Program-made: the position numbers and the translations under genes
Notes under the pieces: generated by a model
What the model was told of the DNA's origin: nothing
The model's database searches: none
Seen by the model: only the letters and a program-made list of their open reading frames with translations
Source: Romanomermis culicivorax
Taxonomy: Eukaryota > Nematoda > Enoplea > Mermithida > Mermithidae
Length of the DNA stretch: 64,000 bases
Direction of reading: 5' to 3'
Assembly: GCA_963922205.1 (NCBI GenBank)
Contig: CAWUHX010000417.1
Coordinates: 62,001-126,000, forward strand
Part shown: piece after piece, positions 44,181 to 54,407 of the stretch
Numbering within the stretch: position 1 is the first letter of the stretch
How the letters are laid out: every line of letters begins with the position of its first letter

Positions 44181-45085
44181 TGTAACGACCAGATTTCTGT
44201 GAGGTACTTTACTTGGACCAATCGGTCGATACGGCGGGGTAAATAACGGGACGGGGGCGCGGGCGTACGATTACAAATAAAACAAGGGGGATCGACGGTC
44301 GCTTGAACGTCGACAATAAACGCGCTTCGAATTAAAATACGGACGGGGGCCTCGGTTTAAGTGCTTTCGAATAGTCGGCCGCTTGCAAATGTATAAAAAG
44401 ACGGGGGCGAGCGCGGAGGTCAAAACGGAGAAACCACAAAAATAAGAATCAGAATAATAATAAAAATCACGCTTTGCTTCTTCTTTTATACGGCGATTTT
44501 GGCCACTCCCTGGGCGCTGCGGGAGGTCGAGCTTCTGTCCACCTTCTTCCGCCAATCGTCGTTTCCGGCTACGCTTCTTATGCTTTCTTAGTTACGCCTC
44601 TCTAATGCTTTTCTGGTACCGTATGCTTTCTGTGCTTGACTTGCTTTCTACGGTGGGCTTGGCCACACCTTTGTGCTTCTGTGCATGCTTCCTGTATCGG
44701 TTTCTCTGTATACACATGGTTTGTGGGGCCGCCGCTACCGTTACACTTGAGACTACTGTACGGCGGGGCTTCTACATATTTTACTGTGTGCAGGTGTTGT
44801 TTACGATTTTTACTGGGGATTACGGTAGCTGTGGAATGTGTAGTTTAGTGTGGGTTCTAGGGGAACAGCTGCCGTTTGTGCAAATTAATTAGGGCATCTT
44901 AATTGGGCTACCGGGGTGTGAACGGATCAAAATAAAGTACTTCACGTAATTTTGTAGGAATGTTTGGGTGTGAATCCCAGACATCCTTGAGACGATAAAA
45001 TGTGAAAATAAAATAATATCTAATAAATGTCTATTACATACAGTATGCTACATATTTACAGTACTGCTTTAGCAGGTAAGTTACA
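44181..45085 (-). repeat. 3' LTR of the Gypsy-type element
   Basis: Begins TGTAACGACC and ends TTTAGCAGGTAAGTTACA on the plus strand. It is the same length as the 5' LTR. Substitutions noted by eye: one in the GAGCGCGG stretch, one near CGCTTCTTA, one at CTACATAT and one at the fourth-last region (GGTAAG against GGTACG). Several plus-strand ORFs of 60-95 codons inside it occur in both LTRs and are treated as incidental. Confidence 0.95.
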
Positions 45086-45098
45086 TTTCCCTCCTTCC
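45086..45098 (-). promoter_or_regulatory. Polypurine tract of the retrotransposon
   Basis: On the minus strand GGAAGGAGGGAAA directly abuts the TGTAAC start of the 3' LTR. This is the expected primer for plus-strand DNA synthesis. It lies 18 bases past the polyprotein stop codon. Confidence 0.85.
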
Positions 45099-45116
45099 GG
45101 AGCTGAACGTCCTCGT

Positions 45117-48100
45117 TCAAGACTTTCGAGGTTGAGGAGGGGTGGGGGTAGATGCGATAGGTGCTTTCCGAGGGTAGAAAGGGGTCGTCTCGTTTACATG
45201 CACCGTAAATGTAATATTCTTATGGGGGTGTTTGAGTGTAACGTTGGGGTACATGAAATTTGTAACTGTATAGGGCCCGTTCTGGCGAGGGAGGAATTTG
45301 GGAGTCAGCCCTTGTTTACACGAATGATTTTTGTAGAGAATAAGATCACCTGCCTTGTAATGTATGTTCTGAGCATGTTTTTTATACTGACGGGTATAGT
45401 GGGCTTGGGCTTTTTGCAAACTTTTCTGCACGGTTGAGAGTGCTTCTGTGAAATGCGATTTTACACGAAGGGCGTAATCGTCTACGTCGACCATGTAGGA
45501 CGTGGGGAAAAAATTTAAAGCTGCATCTGACGGCAGATTAGCTTGCCTACCGTGGAGTAATTCAAATGGGGGATATGAAGTGCTATCATTTTTATGAATG
45601 TTGATCGAAAAAACGGCGTACGGGAGATAAGTATCCCAATCAGTGTGATTTGAATTGATGTACATGCGGATACGGGTGGCTAGGGTTTGGTTGCAACGCT
45701 CAACTTCTCCATTGGCAATGGGATGATATGGGGTAGTGTGAATTTTCTGAGTATTGCATAAACTGGTGATCCGTGAGAAGAGATCCGATACAAAATCGGT
45801 GCCACGATCACAATGGATGATTTTTGGGGACCCATGACGACAAACAATTTTGGTTACGAATAGCTTGGCAATAGTGGCTGCAGTGATGTCAGGGGTCGGG
45901 AATGCCTCTACATACTTTGTGAAATAATCGATGAAAACGATAATAAATCGGTTGCCGTCTTCTGTGAGGGGTAACGGTCCCATGCAATCAACACCGACTC
46001 TATCAAATGGGCCAGTCGGCTGAATTGGTACCAAGTTTGCATGCACTTTGTGTCTAAGAGCTTTCTGTGTCTGGCATGGGTGGCAAGTTTTGCAGTAACG
46101 TTTGATATCACGGCTCATTTGGGGCCAAAAATATTTCTGTCTGAGCAAGTGTAAAGTTTTCCTGGCCGCAAAATGACCTGTGAATTTGCTGTCATGATGT
46201 GAGGCGATGAGATGCTGGACTTGCGACTTGGGAATGTATAGTTTTGCCTGTTTGTCGACTATACGGAAGAGAATGTTTTGATGCACTGCGAATTTGATAA
46301 GGGTAAGGGGGTGTTTTTGGGCGAATTTTGCTAAGATGCTTTTGACAGTTGGGTCAGTGCGTTGGAGTTCGGCGAAGTTTTTCTGTTGCTCTTCTTGTTC
46401 AGTTGCTTCGGCCTCAAGAACAGAATTGATGGTGGATATTTCGGGACGGGTTTCTAATTGCTCAATATCAAAGGATTGCTTTGCTGTCTGTGAGGGGAAT
46501 CGAGAAACTGCATCTGCGTTGCGGTCAGCAGTGCCTTTCTTAGGGCGAATGTCGAGCTGAATACCGGAGAGGGCTAATCCCCAACGGGCAATGCGAGGGG
46601 ACGGGTTTTCCTTCTGTAAGACTGCTTGAACTGCTGTGTGGTCAGTGTGTACGATAACATGTTGCTGGAAAAGATAGGGGCGGAAATACTTGACAAATTC
46701 GACTACTGCAAGGGTTTCCAGCTCAGTGATCGGGTAGTTGCGTTCTGCGGGTTTCAATGTGCGGCTCCCAAAAGCAATGGGGCGATCCTGACCTTCACTA
46801 TCTAGCTGACTGAGAATGGCGCCGATTCCGAGTTTTGATGCGTCAGTTTGCAGAATAAATGGTTTTGTGAAGTCGGGGTGCTGCAGTATTGGGGCATGAA
46901 TGAGTAATTCTTTTAGCTTAGTGAATGCATTTTGCTGTTCAGGGCCCCAGGAAAATTCTGAGTTCTTTTTGAGTAGCGATGTGAGTGGGCTAGAGACTTG
47001 AGAGCAATTTGGGATGAATCTGCGATAATATGAGGGTAGACCAAGGAATGACTTAACTTCTTTTGAGCTTTTGGGTGTGGGTATGTCATAGATGGCCTGT
47101 ACCTTATGGGGATCTGGTGAAATGCCTTGCTGAGAAATGACGTGGCCTAAGTATTGGACTTGGGGCTGGCAGAATTTGCATTTTTGTATGTTTAGCTTAA
47201 GGCCTGCTTGTGAGAATCGGGCAAGAATAGTGTCTAAACGTTCCAGCATTTGGGCATGGGAGTCTGCGAATACCAAAACATCGTCGAGATACACAAGGCA
47301 TGTGTTCCATTGCAGACCCAAGAGGATAACATCCATTAACCTTTGGAATGTGGCTGGGGCATTGGTGAGTCCAAAGGGGAGGTAATTGAACTGAAACTGG
47401 CCGGCTGAGCAATTAAAGGCCGTTTTTTCTCTGTCTGCTTGTGCTATGGGAATGGAATAGTATGCATTGGATTGGTCAAGGGAGGTGAAATATTCCATTC
47501 CACGGAGGGTGTCTAGAATTTCGTCTATCCAGGGCAAGGGGTAGGTATCTTTTTTTGTGACTTTGTTGGGGCCTCGAAAATCAATGCATAAACGATGGCC
47601 TCCGTCTTTTTTGGGAACTAAAACTGTGTTGGTACACCATGGGGAATTGCTTTGGCTTATGACACCTGCTGCTGCGAGTTGCTCAACTTCTGCTTGTATG
47701 ATTTGTTTTTCTTTTGGGGAAGTCCGATAAAGTTGTCTGCGTACGGGTTGGGAGCCATTGGTGTCAATTGTATGTGAAACGAGGGTGGTTCTGCCTACGT
47801 CCATTTTGGATTTAGCATATAATGTAGGGTACTTCGATAGGGCACGTAGGAGTTGCATTTTCTCGGTTTCTGTGAGGTCACTGGAGGTCAAATTGACGTT
47901 TTCTTTTAACCATGTGAATGTATCAAAACGGTTGGGCTGGTTTTGCGTTGAAGGGGTTAGATTAGCGGGAGCATTTTGTTTTGGGATGTAACATGAGACT
48001 GTACCAATGCATGTTCCAGGATAAAGAATTTGGGCTGTTTCTTGTGTGTTTAAGACGGATATGCGTATGCGACTGTTTTGATTTTCAGAGATGCAAGCTG

Positions 48101-51100
48101 CGAAATGGACTTTAGAGTTCTGTTTGGGTTTCGGGGTGAATTCAAGCTGTTTGACCTGTAAGTACGATTTGGGCAAGGGGACAGTAAATTCGGTTACTGT
48201 ACGGGGTGGTAATTCTAATTTCTCGTCTAGATAAGTTCCACCACGAGTTGAAAGAGGGCTATATTCTAGGCCATCACAGGGTAGTATAACATTGCCAAAT
48301 TTGACCTGTGATTTTTGATTGTTGATAGTGTATTCCGAAAATCGACTGAGAAAGTTTTTGCCTAGAAGGCTGTCTGCTGTGCAATCTTTTTGGACATGGA
48401 CCATGATTGTTTCCTGGATTGTTTGGGCTGTTACTGTGACAAAAGTGGTTCCTACAAAGTGAATGGGAAGATTATTTGCTGCTTTTGCTTGGACTAGCGG
48501 GGGTTTCATGTCTAACTGTAAAAGTTGAGCGATTCGGGAATCAATGAGTGAGTAAACTGCACCAGTGTCAATCATGCCTTTTGTCATTAATTTGCCGTTA
48601 AGTGTGATTGGAATATGAGGAGTATGTTTCTCAGGTACGTTTTGGGGTGGCTTATTTGATGCAGATTGCTGAATTTGATTAATGAGTTCGATTGCAGGAG
48701 TTCGGGGGGTATCGATATCGACAAGGACGTATTTCTGCTGTGTTTGCGCCCCACGACGATTAGCTAATTCTAAAAGAGCATGGCCGAATGATGGGGGAAT
48801 AGTCTCATGTAAATGTCTGTTGTTTGATGGTATTTCGTATGCATGTTCATTTGTGGCATGATGCTTTGGAGAGGGGAAATATTTTCGAAGAATGAGGAAC
48901 GAATAAAAGACGCCTGCGATAACTACAGTAATAACGGCGAGATTGATAATGATTTGCAGGGGCCCTTTGAGTAAATTGTTTAATCCATCTGTGAGACTTT
49001 GGGTGGTACCGGTTATTACATGTTCTATGCCTTGACCAGCACCAGAGAGTGTATTTCCGAGTGCTTGACCAGTGTTTGAGATCGTGTTGTAAACTGTATC
49101 GGAGTTGAGAGACATTTGGGCGGTGTAATTGACGAGTTTTTGGACAACCTTTTCGAGTGCGTGAGTTTTGTAAATGTATTGTTTCAAAAAGAGTAAGTTG
49201 GTTGAAATGGTTGCAAGTTGATCATGAAAAATGGCAGGTGTATTAAAATGGAAAAGGGAGAAATTTTGGTTCCAGACGATTTCTAAAGGTAAATTTGTGA
49301 CATGCGGGGATCCTGTTTCACTTACCCATGTATTATTCTGTTTGTAAAGGGCTACATGCATGTGATGGCAATCAACTGTTTGTGAAAAAGGGGTCAAATC
49401 GTTGCCTCCTGGATTTGAAAACATGAGTTCAGTTCCTACGAGAATGGGCAAAAGTTTGTAGCATGTTTGGTTGATTTTATGGTTGTAAAAGACTTTGGAT
49501 GCGTCTACCTGCTTGCAGGGCCAGACTGTGAGGGCTTCTCCTGTAAATTCTGCTATGATGTCCATTCCCTGTAGGAATGCACGGGCTCCAAGGGTTGCAT
49601 CAAGACGTAAAATTTGCCATACGAGATCAAGGTGACGCTGCGCCTGTCTGCATAATTCACTCCATACATTTTTGAAATTTTGAATTTCGAATTCCTGTAT
49701 TTTGTCTGCTAGATAGTTCAGTTTTGCATTGATGGGTTCAAAATCATCAAAATCGTATAGTGTAGTATGAGTTTCGTTGGTTTTTGGGGTTAAAAATGCG
49801 TTACGATGTGGGGTGCTTTTGTCTAATTGTACAATAATGCCTTGTTCGGTTAGAATGCTGTCTTGGATTTCTGGGCAATTGGGGTTTGAAAAGAGTGTGT
49901 TTTTAACCGAGAATGCACCTTGTAGCTCTTCTATTATCATGTGGGTTGGCATGAGTTTTATGGGATGTGTATTTTTGGATTCGAAGGGGCATAAGTTTTC
50001 AAATGCTGTTTCATTCCAGATAATGGATCCGTCGGCTGTGACACAATGACCTGATGTCGGTTTGCATGACCCTAGGTCGCCTAATGTACCTGTCATAGAT
50101 TTTCCATTCCAAGATGCTATTTGTCCTATTTCTATGATGACGTTAGTGACTGAGGTACAATGGTCTGTACAACACCATGTGTATTCTACGCTTAGGGAGT
50201 TATTTGTTGACCAAAATCCTGGTTGGGTTTCGTATAATTTTTGACCGTTGTGTTCTTTGTCTATAACGATTGCCTTACAAACATGTGGGGTTAGATTTTG
50301 CATTTCGGTTTGGTCGAAGACAATACCTTTTGATCCAAAAAATCCTGTATTAGTACAAATTTTGCGTTTGCGAACACTGCATTTGTATGCGTCTGTAATG
50401 TGGGGCTTAGTGGAGGGGATATAGATTTTTCGGAATGTTTGTACGGGTTTGTCTACTGTGGAAGGGGGCATGCATGATACAAGTTTTGGTATGCTGACTG
50501 AGTGACCGCTCAATGAAGTTCCACACATCTGAAATTGGGCACTACACGATGTGGGGATTATTATACATAAAAATATACAATACAATGGCCAATGTAGTGG
50601 TTTAGTGGAGGCGGCGGGGTACTGTATATTTTCGTTGTGGCCAGTTTGGTGTTGGGGCTTTTGGTGTTGTCGTTTTGCAATTTTGCGCTGGGGGGGTGGC
50701 CCGTTTGTAATCTGAACGTTCTGTAAAACTTTAGAAGTTGAGTTATGGGATGGGGTTTGGACTTGCTTACTTGTGGGGGTCGGTAGCAATGTTTGGCGGG
50801 GGCGAAATTGGTAGGGTTCAGGGGTCAGGCCATGGAGAAGGGACAACAAGTTGCGGCCTGTTTTCGACGGGGTTTCGGGGGCGGTGGGTGGCGTAGTGTC
50901 TTGCTTTCGGGGGATCTTGTAGCCTACGGGGATGGTGGGCGGCGATTTTTCGATTTTTGCGGCTTCAGGCGTGGGGAGTGGTGACATGGCGCACCAATCG
51001 GGTACGTCCAGATCAAGGACGTATTCGTCACTACGGCGGTGGGTGTTGGGCATGATAGTTCCTAAAGTAGTCTGAGGGCCGTTAGTTATGGCGGGTAATT

Positions 51101-52346
51101 TTGAGTAAAATGCGGGGTCGTCAATGTCCATGAGGGGTTGGGGTTGCCTGTACTCAATGCAATTTTGAATATTATGACTCTGCTGATTTGGGCAATACCT
51201 GCTTGTATGACCTCTCTGCTTGCATATGAAACATTGAAAATTGGAGTAGGGTTTTGAAAGGCAGTTATCTGATCTATGTCCTGTTTGGGAACAGTGGATG
51301 CATCGGCTTTTACAATCACGTGTGCTGTGATTATTACGGAAACAGATTTCACATGATTTTCGGGTGCCTACTGATTTACAGTTACGAGCTACGTGTCCAA
51401 TTTGTCCACACTGGAAGCATGTGGGTTGCCTGGGGGTGGTATTGTTCCTGTAAGCATTATTCCTGCTGAAAGTATTGTTACTGAAATTGTTGTAGCTACT
51501 TTGTTGTGGGGGTTGAGGTTTTTGTTTGATCTGCAACTGTAAATCTTTTACTTGTTGTTCTAACTGATGCAAAAGATCCTGTTGGTCTGTATTTTTGGTT
51601 AGGGAAAAGATGGGTTCGGGTTTTGGGGGTATGAAGGGAAGGACGTTAGATTTTAACTCATTTCTAAGAATTTGCTGTTCAATGTAAGCTGCTTCGTCTG
51701 ACATTTCTTTTAGAGTTGCGAATCTTCTATACTTAATTGCTTCCCTGATTTCGTTTTGCATGCCTTCTACAAAGAGGGGTTTTATGATCATTTCTCGTGC
51801 ATCTGTGTTAAAGTTAGGGTAGGCGAGGGTTGCGAGATGTTCTAGATCAAATAAGAATTCCGTTACTGTTTCTGATCGCTTTTGTTTTCTTTCGCGTAAG
51901 AATTGTTGATGTAGCTCATTATCTCTATTGTTTGGGAAAAATGTCTGTAATGCGACTTTATACTGCTCGTATGTGTGGGGAGGGTTTTCGGAATTTGCTA
52001 AACTTTTGAATTTTGCTAACGCGGCTCCTCCTAAATGAATTTCTAAACATGCCAACTTTAACTGTACGTCTGTATCTTTCATGCCTTGGAGTGCCATGAA
52101 TTGTTCTAATCTTTTGTTCCATTCACCAAAATGTTGGGTCACGCCGCCCGTGAATACTGTAGGTTTCGCGTAAAAATTGTTTGCCATGTTATTACGAATG
52201 TTTGCTGTTCTTAGATCGTCTATTAGGGTAGGGTTTACTGTATTCTGATTCAATTGTGTGCGTAGGGTACCAAAATGTTCTGAAAATAAATCGTTTATCT
52301 GTTCTCTAACGATTTCTCCTAAATGATCTTGCGTTTGGTGGGTCAT
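45117..52346 (-). CDS. Retrotransposon polyprotein: Gag, envelope-like glycoprotein, protease, RT, RNase H, integrase
   Basis: One uninterrupted ORF of 2409 residues. Gag: capsid-like region about 50-230, then four CCHC knuckles (C310, C332, C349 and C372, each CX2CX4HX4C). Envelope-like part: hydrophobic signal about 587-603, cysteine-rich ectodomain about 604-1129 with many N-glycosylation sequons, and a membrane helix about 1131-1154. Protease: DTGA at 1260-1263. RT: D1624, LPFGLTNAPATF near 1656, YLDD at 1686-1689. RNase H: D1835, E1875 or E1877, D1902. Integrase: zinc finger H2051/H2058/C2088/C2091, then D2120, D2180 and E2216 (DD35E), and GPY at 2357-2359. Envelope between gag and pol is not the usual order (env normally follows pol). 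The topology is still consistent: signal plus stop-transfer would leave both Gag and Pol in the cytosol. The glycoprotein's origin is undetermined; a chuvirus- or rhabdovirus-like source is only a guess. ATG 52346 is the first ATG after the predicted transcription start. Confidence 0.93.
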   Translation of the reverse strand: MTHQTQDHLGEIVREQINDLFSEHFGTLRTQLNQNTVNPTLIDDLRTANIRNNMANNFYAKPTVFTGGVTQHFGEWNKRLEQFMALQGMKDTDVQLKLACLEIHLGGAALAKFKSLANSENPPHTYEQYKVALQTFFPNNRDNELHQQFLRERKQKRSETVTEFLFDLEHLATLAYPNFNTDAREMIIKPLFVEGMQNEIREAIKYRRFATLKEMSDEAAYIEQQILRNELKSNVLPFIPPKPEPIFSLTKNTDQQDLLHQLEQQVKDLQLQIKQKPQPPQQSSYNNFSNNTFSRNNAYRNNTTPRQPTCFQCGQIGHVARNCKSVGTRKSCEICFRNNHSTRDCKSRCIHCSQTGHRSDNCLSKPYSNFQCFICKQRGHTSRYCPNQQSHNIQNCIEYRQPQPLMDIDDPAFYSKLPAITNGPQTTLGTIMPNTHRRSDEYVLDLDVPDWCAMSPLPTPEAAKIEKSPPTIPVGYKIPRKQDTTPPTAPETPSKTGRNLLSLLHGLTPEPYQFRPRQTLLPTPTSKQVQTPSHNSTSKVLQNVQITNGPPPQRKIAKRQHQKPQHQTGHNENIQYPAASTKPLHWPLYCIFLCIIIPTSCSAQFQMCGTSLSGHSVSIPKLVSCMPPSTVDKPVQTFRKIYIPSTKPHITDAYKCSVRKRKICTNTGFFGSKGIVFDQTEMQNLTPHVCKAIVIDKEHNGQKLYETQPGFWSTNNSLSVEYTWCCTDHCTSVTNVIIEIGQIASWNGKSMTGTLGDLGSCKPTSGHCVTADGSIIWNETAFENLCPFESKNTHPIKLMPTHMIIEELQGAFSVKNTLFSNPNCPEIQDSILTEQGIIVQLDKSTPHRNAFLTPKTNETHTTLYDFDDFEPINAKLNYLADKIQEFEIQNFKNVWSELCRQAQRHLDLVWQILRLDATLGARAFLQGMDIIAEFTGEALTVWPCKQVDASKVFYNHKINQTCYKLLPILVGTELMFSNPGGNDLTPFSQTVDCHHMHVALYKQNNTWVSETGSPHVTNLPLEIVWNQNFSLFHFNTPAIFHDQLATISTNLLFLKQYIYKTHALEKVVQKLVNYTAQMSLNSDTVYNTISNTGQALGNTLSGAGQGIEHVITGTTQSLTDGLNNLLKGPLQIIINLAVITVVIAGVFYSFLILRKYFPSPKHHATNEHAYEIPSNNRHLHETIPPSFGHALLELANRRGAQTQQKYVLVDIDTPRTPAIELINQIQQSASNKPPQNVPEKHTPHIPITLNGKLMTKGMIDTGAVYSLIDSRIAQLLQLDMKPPLVQAKAANNLPIHFVGTTFVTVTAQTIQETIMVHVQKDCTADSLLGKNFLSRFSEYTINNQKSQVKFGNVILPCDGLEYSPLSTRGGTYLDEKLELPPRTVTEFTVPLPKSYLQVKQLEFTPKPKQNSKVHFAACISENQNSRIRISVLNTQETAQILYPGTCIGTVSCYIPKQNAPANLTPSTQNQPNRFDTFTWLKENVNLTSSDLTETEKMQLLRALSKYPTLYAKSKMDVGRTTLVSHTIDTNGSQPVRRQLYRTSPKEKQIIQAEVEQLAAAGVISQSNSPWCTNTVLVPKKDGGHRLCIDFRGPNKVTKKDTYPLPWIDEILDTLRGMEYFTSLDQSNAYYSIPIAQADREKTAFNCSAGQFQFNYLPFGLTNAPATFQRLMDVILLGLQWNTCLVYLDDVLVFADSHAQMLERLDTILARFSQAGLKLNIQKCKFCQPQVQYLGHVISQQGISPDPHKVQAIYDIPTPKSSKEVKSFLGLPSYYRRFIPNCSQVSSPLTSLLKKNSEFSWGPEQQNAFTKLKELLIHAPILQHPDFTKPFILQTDASKLGIGAILSQLDSEGQDRPIAFGSRTLKPAERNYPITELETLAVVEFVKYFRPYLFQQHVIVHTDHTAVQAVLQKENPSPRIARWGLALSGIQLDIRPKKGTADRNADAVSRFPSQTAKQSFDIEQLETRPEISTINSVLEAEATEQEEQQKNFAELQRTDPTVKSILAKFAQKHPLTLIKFAVHQNILFRIVDKQAKLYIPKSQVQHLIASHHDSKFTGHFAARKTLHLLRQKYFWPQMSRDIKRYCKTCHPCQTQKALRHKVHANLVPIQPTGPFDRVGVDCMGPLPLTEDGNRFIIVFIDYFTKYVEAFPTPDITAATIAKLFVTKIVCRHGSPKIIHCDRGTDFVSDLFSRITSLCNTQKIHTTPYHPIANGEVERCNQTLATRIRMYINSNHTDWDTYLPYAVFSINIHKNDSTSYPPFELLHGRQANLPSDAALNFFPTSYMVDVDDYALRVKSHFTEALSTVQKSLQKAQAHYTRQYKKHAQNIHYKAGDLILYKNHSCKQGLTPKFLPRQNGPYTVTNFMYPNVTLKHPHKNITFTVHVNETTPFYPRKAPIASTPTPPQPRKS

Positions 52347-52566
52347 TCTTGGTTTGCGTTGGGATTTCTGCTTAAATGCTTCAATTTTTGCTTCACGCTG
52401 TATTCGTTTAAATGTATCGCTTAATGTTTCGTTGGAGGGGATTTCCAGTTTGCTTTCTACGAATACTGTCTTACTGTAGGAAATGATTACTACTGTATTA
52501 TCTAATGCTTCTAAACGCCCGGATAAGAGTACACCTAACTGGGGGCAGGGAGTTCCACTGGTTAAC

Positions 52567-52584
52567 GTAATGGTACGGTCACCA
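52567..52584 (-). promoter_or_regulatory. Putative tRNA primer-binding site of the retrotransposon
   Basis: Five bases after the 5' LTR the minus strand reads TGGTGACCGTACC. TGG complements the tRNA CCA tail, and the following bases would pair with an acceptor strand ending ACGGTCACCA, which resembles some arginine tRNAs. The tRNA identity is a guess; position and the TGG start are what is seen. Confidence 0.6.
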
Positions 52585-52589
52585 AAATA

Positions 52590-53494
52590 TGTAACGACCA
52601 GATTTCTGTGAGGTACTTTACTTGGACCAATCGGTCGATACGGCGGGGTAAATAACGGGACGGGGGCGCGGGCGTACGATTACAAATAAAACAAGGGGGA
52701 TCGACGGTCGCTTGAACGTCGACAATAAACGCGCTTCGAATTAAAATACGGACGGGGGCCTCGGTTTAAGTGCTTTCGAATAGTCGGCCGCTTGCAAATG
52801 TATAAAAAGACGGGGGCGAGTGCGGAGGTCAAAACGGAGAAACCACAAAAATAAGAATCAGAATAATAATAAAAATCACGCTTTGCTTCTTCTTTTATAC
52901 GGCGATTTTGGCCACTCCCTGGGCGCTGCGGGAGGTCGAGCTTCTGTCCACCTTCTTCCGCCAATCGTCGTTTCCGGCTACGCTTTTTATGCTTTCTTAG
53001 TTACGCCTCTCTAATGCTTTTCTGGTACCGTATGCTTTCTGTGCTTGACTTGCTTTCTACGGTGGGCTTGGCCACACCTTTGTGCTTCTGTGCATGCTTC
53101 CTGTATCGGTTTCTCTGTATACACATGGTTTGTGGGGCCGCCGCTACCGTTACACTTGAGACTACTGTACGGCGGGGCTTCTACGTATTTTACTGTGTGC
53201 AGGTGTTGTTTACGATTTTTACTGGGGATTACGGTAGCTGTGGAATGTGTAGTTTAGTGTGGGTTCTAGGGGAACAGCTGCCGTTTGTGCAAATTAATTA
53301 GGGCATCTTAATTGGGCTACCGGGGTGTGAACGGATCAAAATAAAGTACTTCACGTAATTTTGTAGGAATGTTTGGGTGTGAATCCCAGACATCCTTGAG
53401 ACGATAAAATGTGAAAATAAAATAATATCTAATAAATGTCTATTACATACAGTATGCTACATATTTACAGTACTGCTTTAGCAGGTACGTTACA
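52590..53494 (-). repeat. 5' LTR of the Gypsy-type element
   Basis: Direct repeat of 44181-45085, lying upstream of the polyprotein in transcription direction. It contains a TATA box on the minus strand and therefore presumably the promoter. A 94-codon minus-strand frame (52964-52680) ends at a single TAA in the same frame as gag, but it starts upstream of the predicted transcription start. Confidence 0.95.
52893..52899 (-). promoter_or_regulatory. TATA box in the 5' LTR
   Basis: Minus-strand CCGTATAAAAGAAG. A start 25-30 bases downstream (about 52865) would give a leader of roughly 520 bases. That leader contains no ATG in any frame (no CAT on the plus strand) until the gag start at 52346. 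Confidence 0.6.
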
Positions 53495-54407
53495 ATACGA
53501 TTCAGACTGATTCTAGCATGTTCAATTTCAGAATTCGAAGTTTTGGAAACCACCCCATTAGAATACTCAGGGTAGTACAGATAACTCACATTATCTTGTT
53601 TTCCATATTTTTTGTTACAAATCGTAGGTCACAGAGTTTACGATTTACTATAGTATGCAAAGTTTCGTGTAAAAGAATGCACTGGTGCCAATGAATAATG
53701 TAGCACGACGGCTAAAAGTTCTTTCTGCCATTTAGTAGCGAAATTTTCATAATTAATCATTTGTGACATCAATTTCCACAACGGATTTCCGACGTGGCAT
53801 ATGAATTATTTGTGGAAAAATCACAACTTTATGTTGCCTTCTCACCAAGTTCTGTGATCTATATGATAATTTTCCGGTATGCTTATTCGAGTGGATGTTT
53901 CTGTTGTTGTTCACAGATTGTCGTAGAATAGTTTGAAATCCATTTTTCAAAATTCGAATTCTATTCATTTGTCAGAGTTTAGTTTCTTTGGTAAATACCG
54001 AGCACTGCTTTGAAATGACGATGAAAGTGCAGTCCATTACAGATACGCTTGCTTTTATCGGTTTCTGCATCGTTGCATCCGAAAACTGATTTCATTTGTA
54101 TAATTTTTTCGTTCAGATGTGCTAACGCAGATTGTGTGAAAACCGACATGCGATATTTTCAATTTCCAGTAGAATGTGCAACAAATTCAGATCTTGCAGA
54201 ATTTCCTATCAGTTAGACATAATTGAAGTACTGTGAGTAAATTTCTGCATCTCAAACTGAACATTCTAGCAGAATGTTGATAAGTCACCCTGGGGATGAA
54301 GACCAATGATCCAATTCTGAAAAACATGAGAATACATTGGATACGAAAATCAAATAACTTGTGCAATAGCCTTTATTTCCCCCACTCATAATTTGATTGT
54401 TTGTCGA

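Larger units (their letters stand above)
44181..53494 (-). mobile_element. Gypsy-type LTR retrotransposon with envelope-like domain, apparently intact
   Basis: The element is 9314 bp long, bounded by TGTAAC and GTTACA, with a 4-bp target duplication ATAC (44177-44180 and 53495-53498). It has two 905-bp LTRs, a putative primer-binding site, a polypurine tract and a single polyprotein ORF with all catalytic residues seen. The LTR copies differ at about four positions, so the insertion is young and probably recently active. It sits between Kunitz genes 3 and 4. The integrase domain order after RT/RNase H and the GPY motif identify Ty3/Gypsy (Metaviridae) rather than BEL or Copia. Confidence 0.95.

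Noticed and set aside
44605..44892. 95-codon hydrophobic ORF, repeated at 53014-53301
   Set aside because: Lies on the antisense strand of both LTRs and needs no coding explanation; antisense to the element's own promoter region.
45117..52346. BEL/Pao assignment, suggested by nematode env-bearing elements
   Set aside because: RT motif YLDD with LPFGLTNAPATFQ, integrase placed after RNase H with a GPY motif, and the general RT sequence fit Ty3/Gypsy better.
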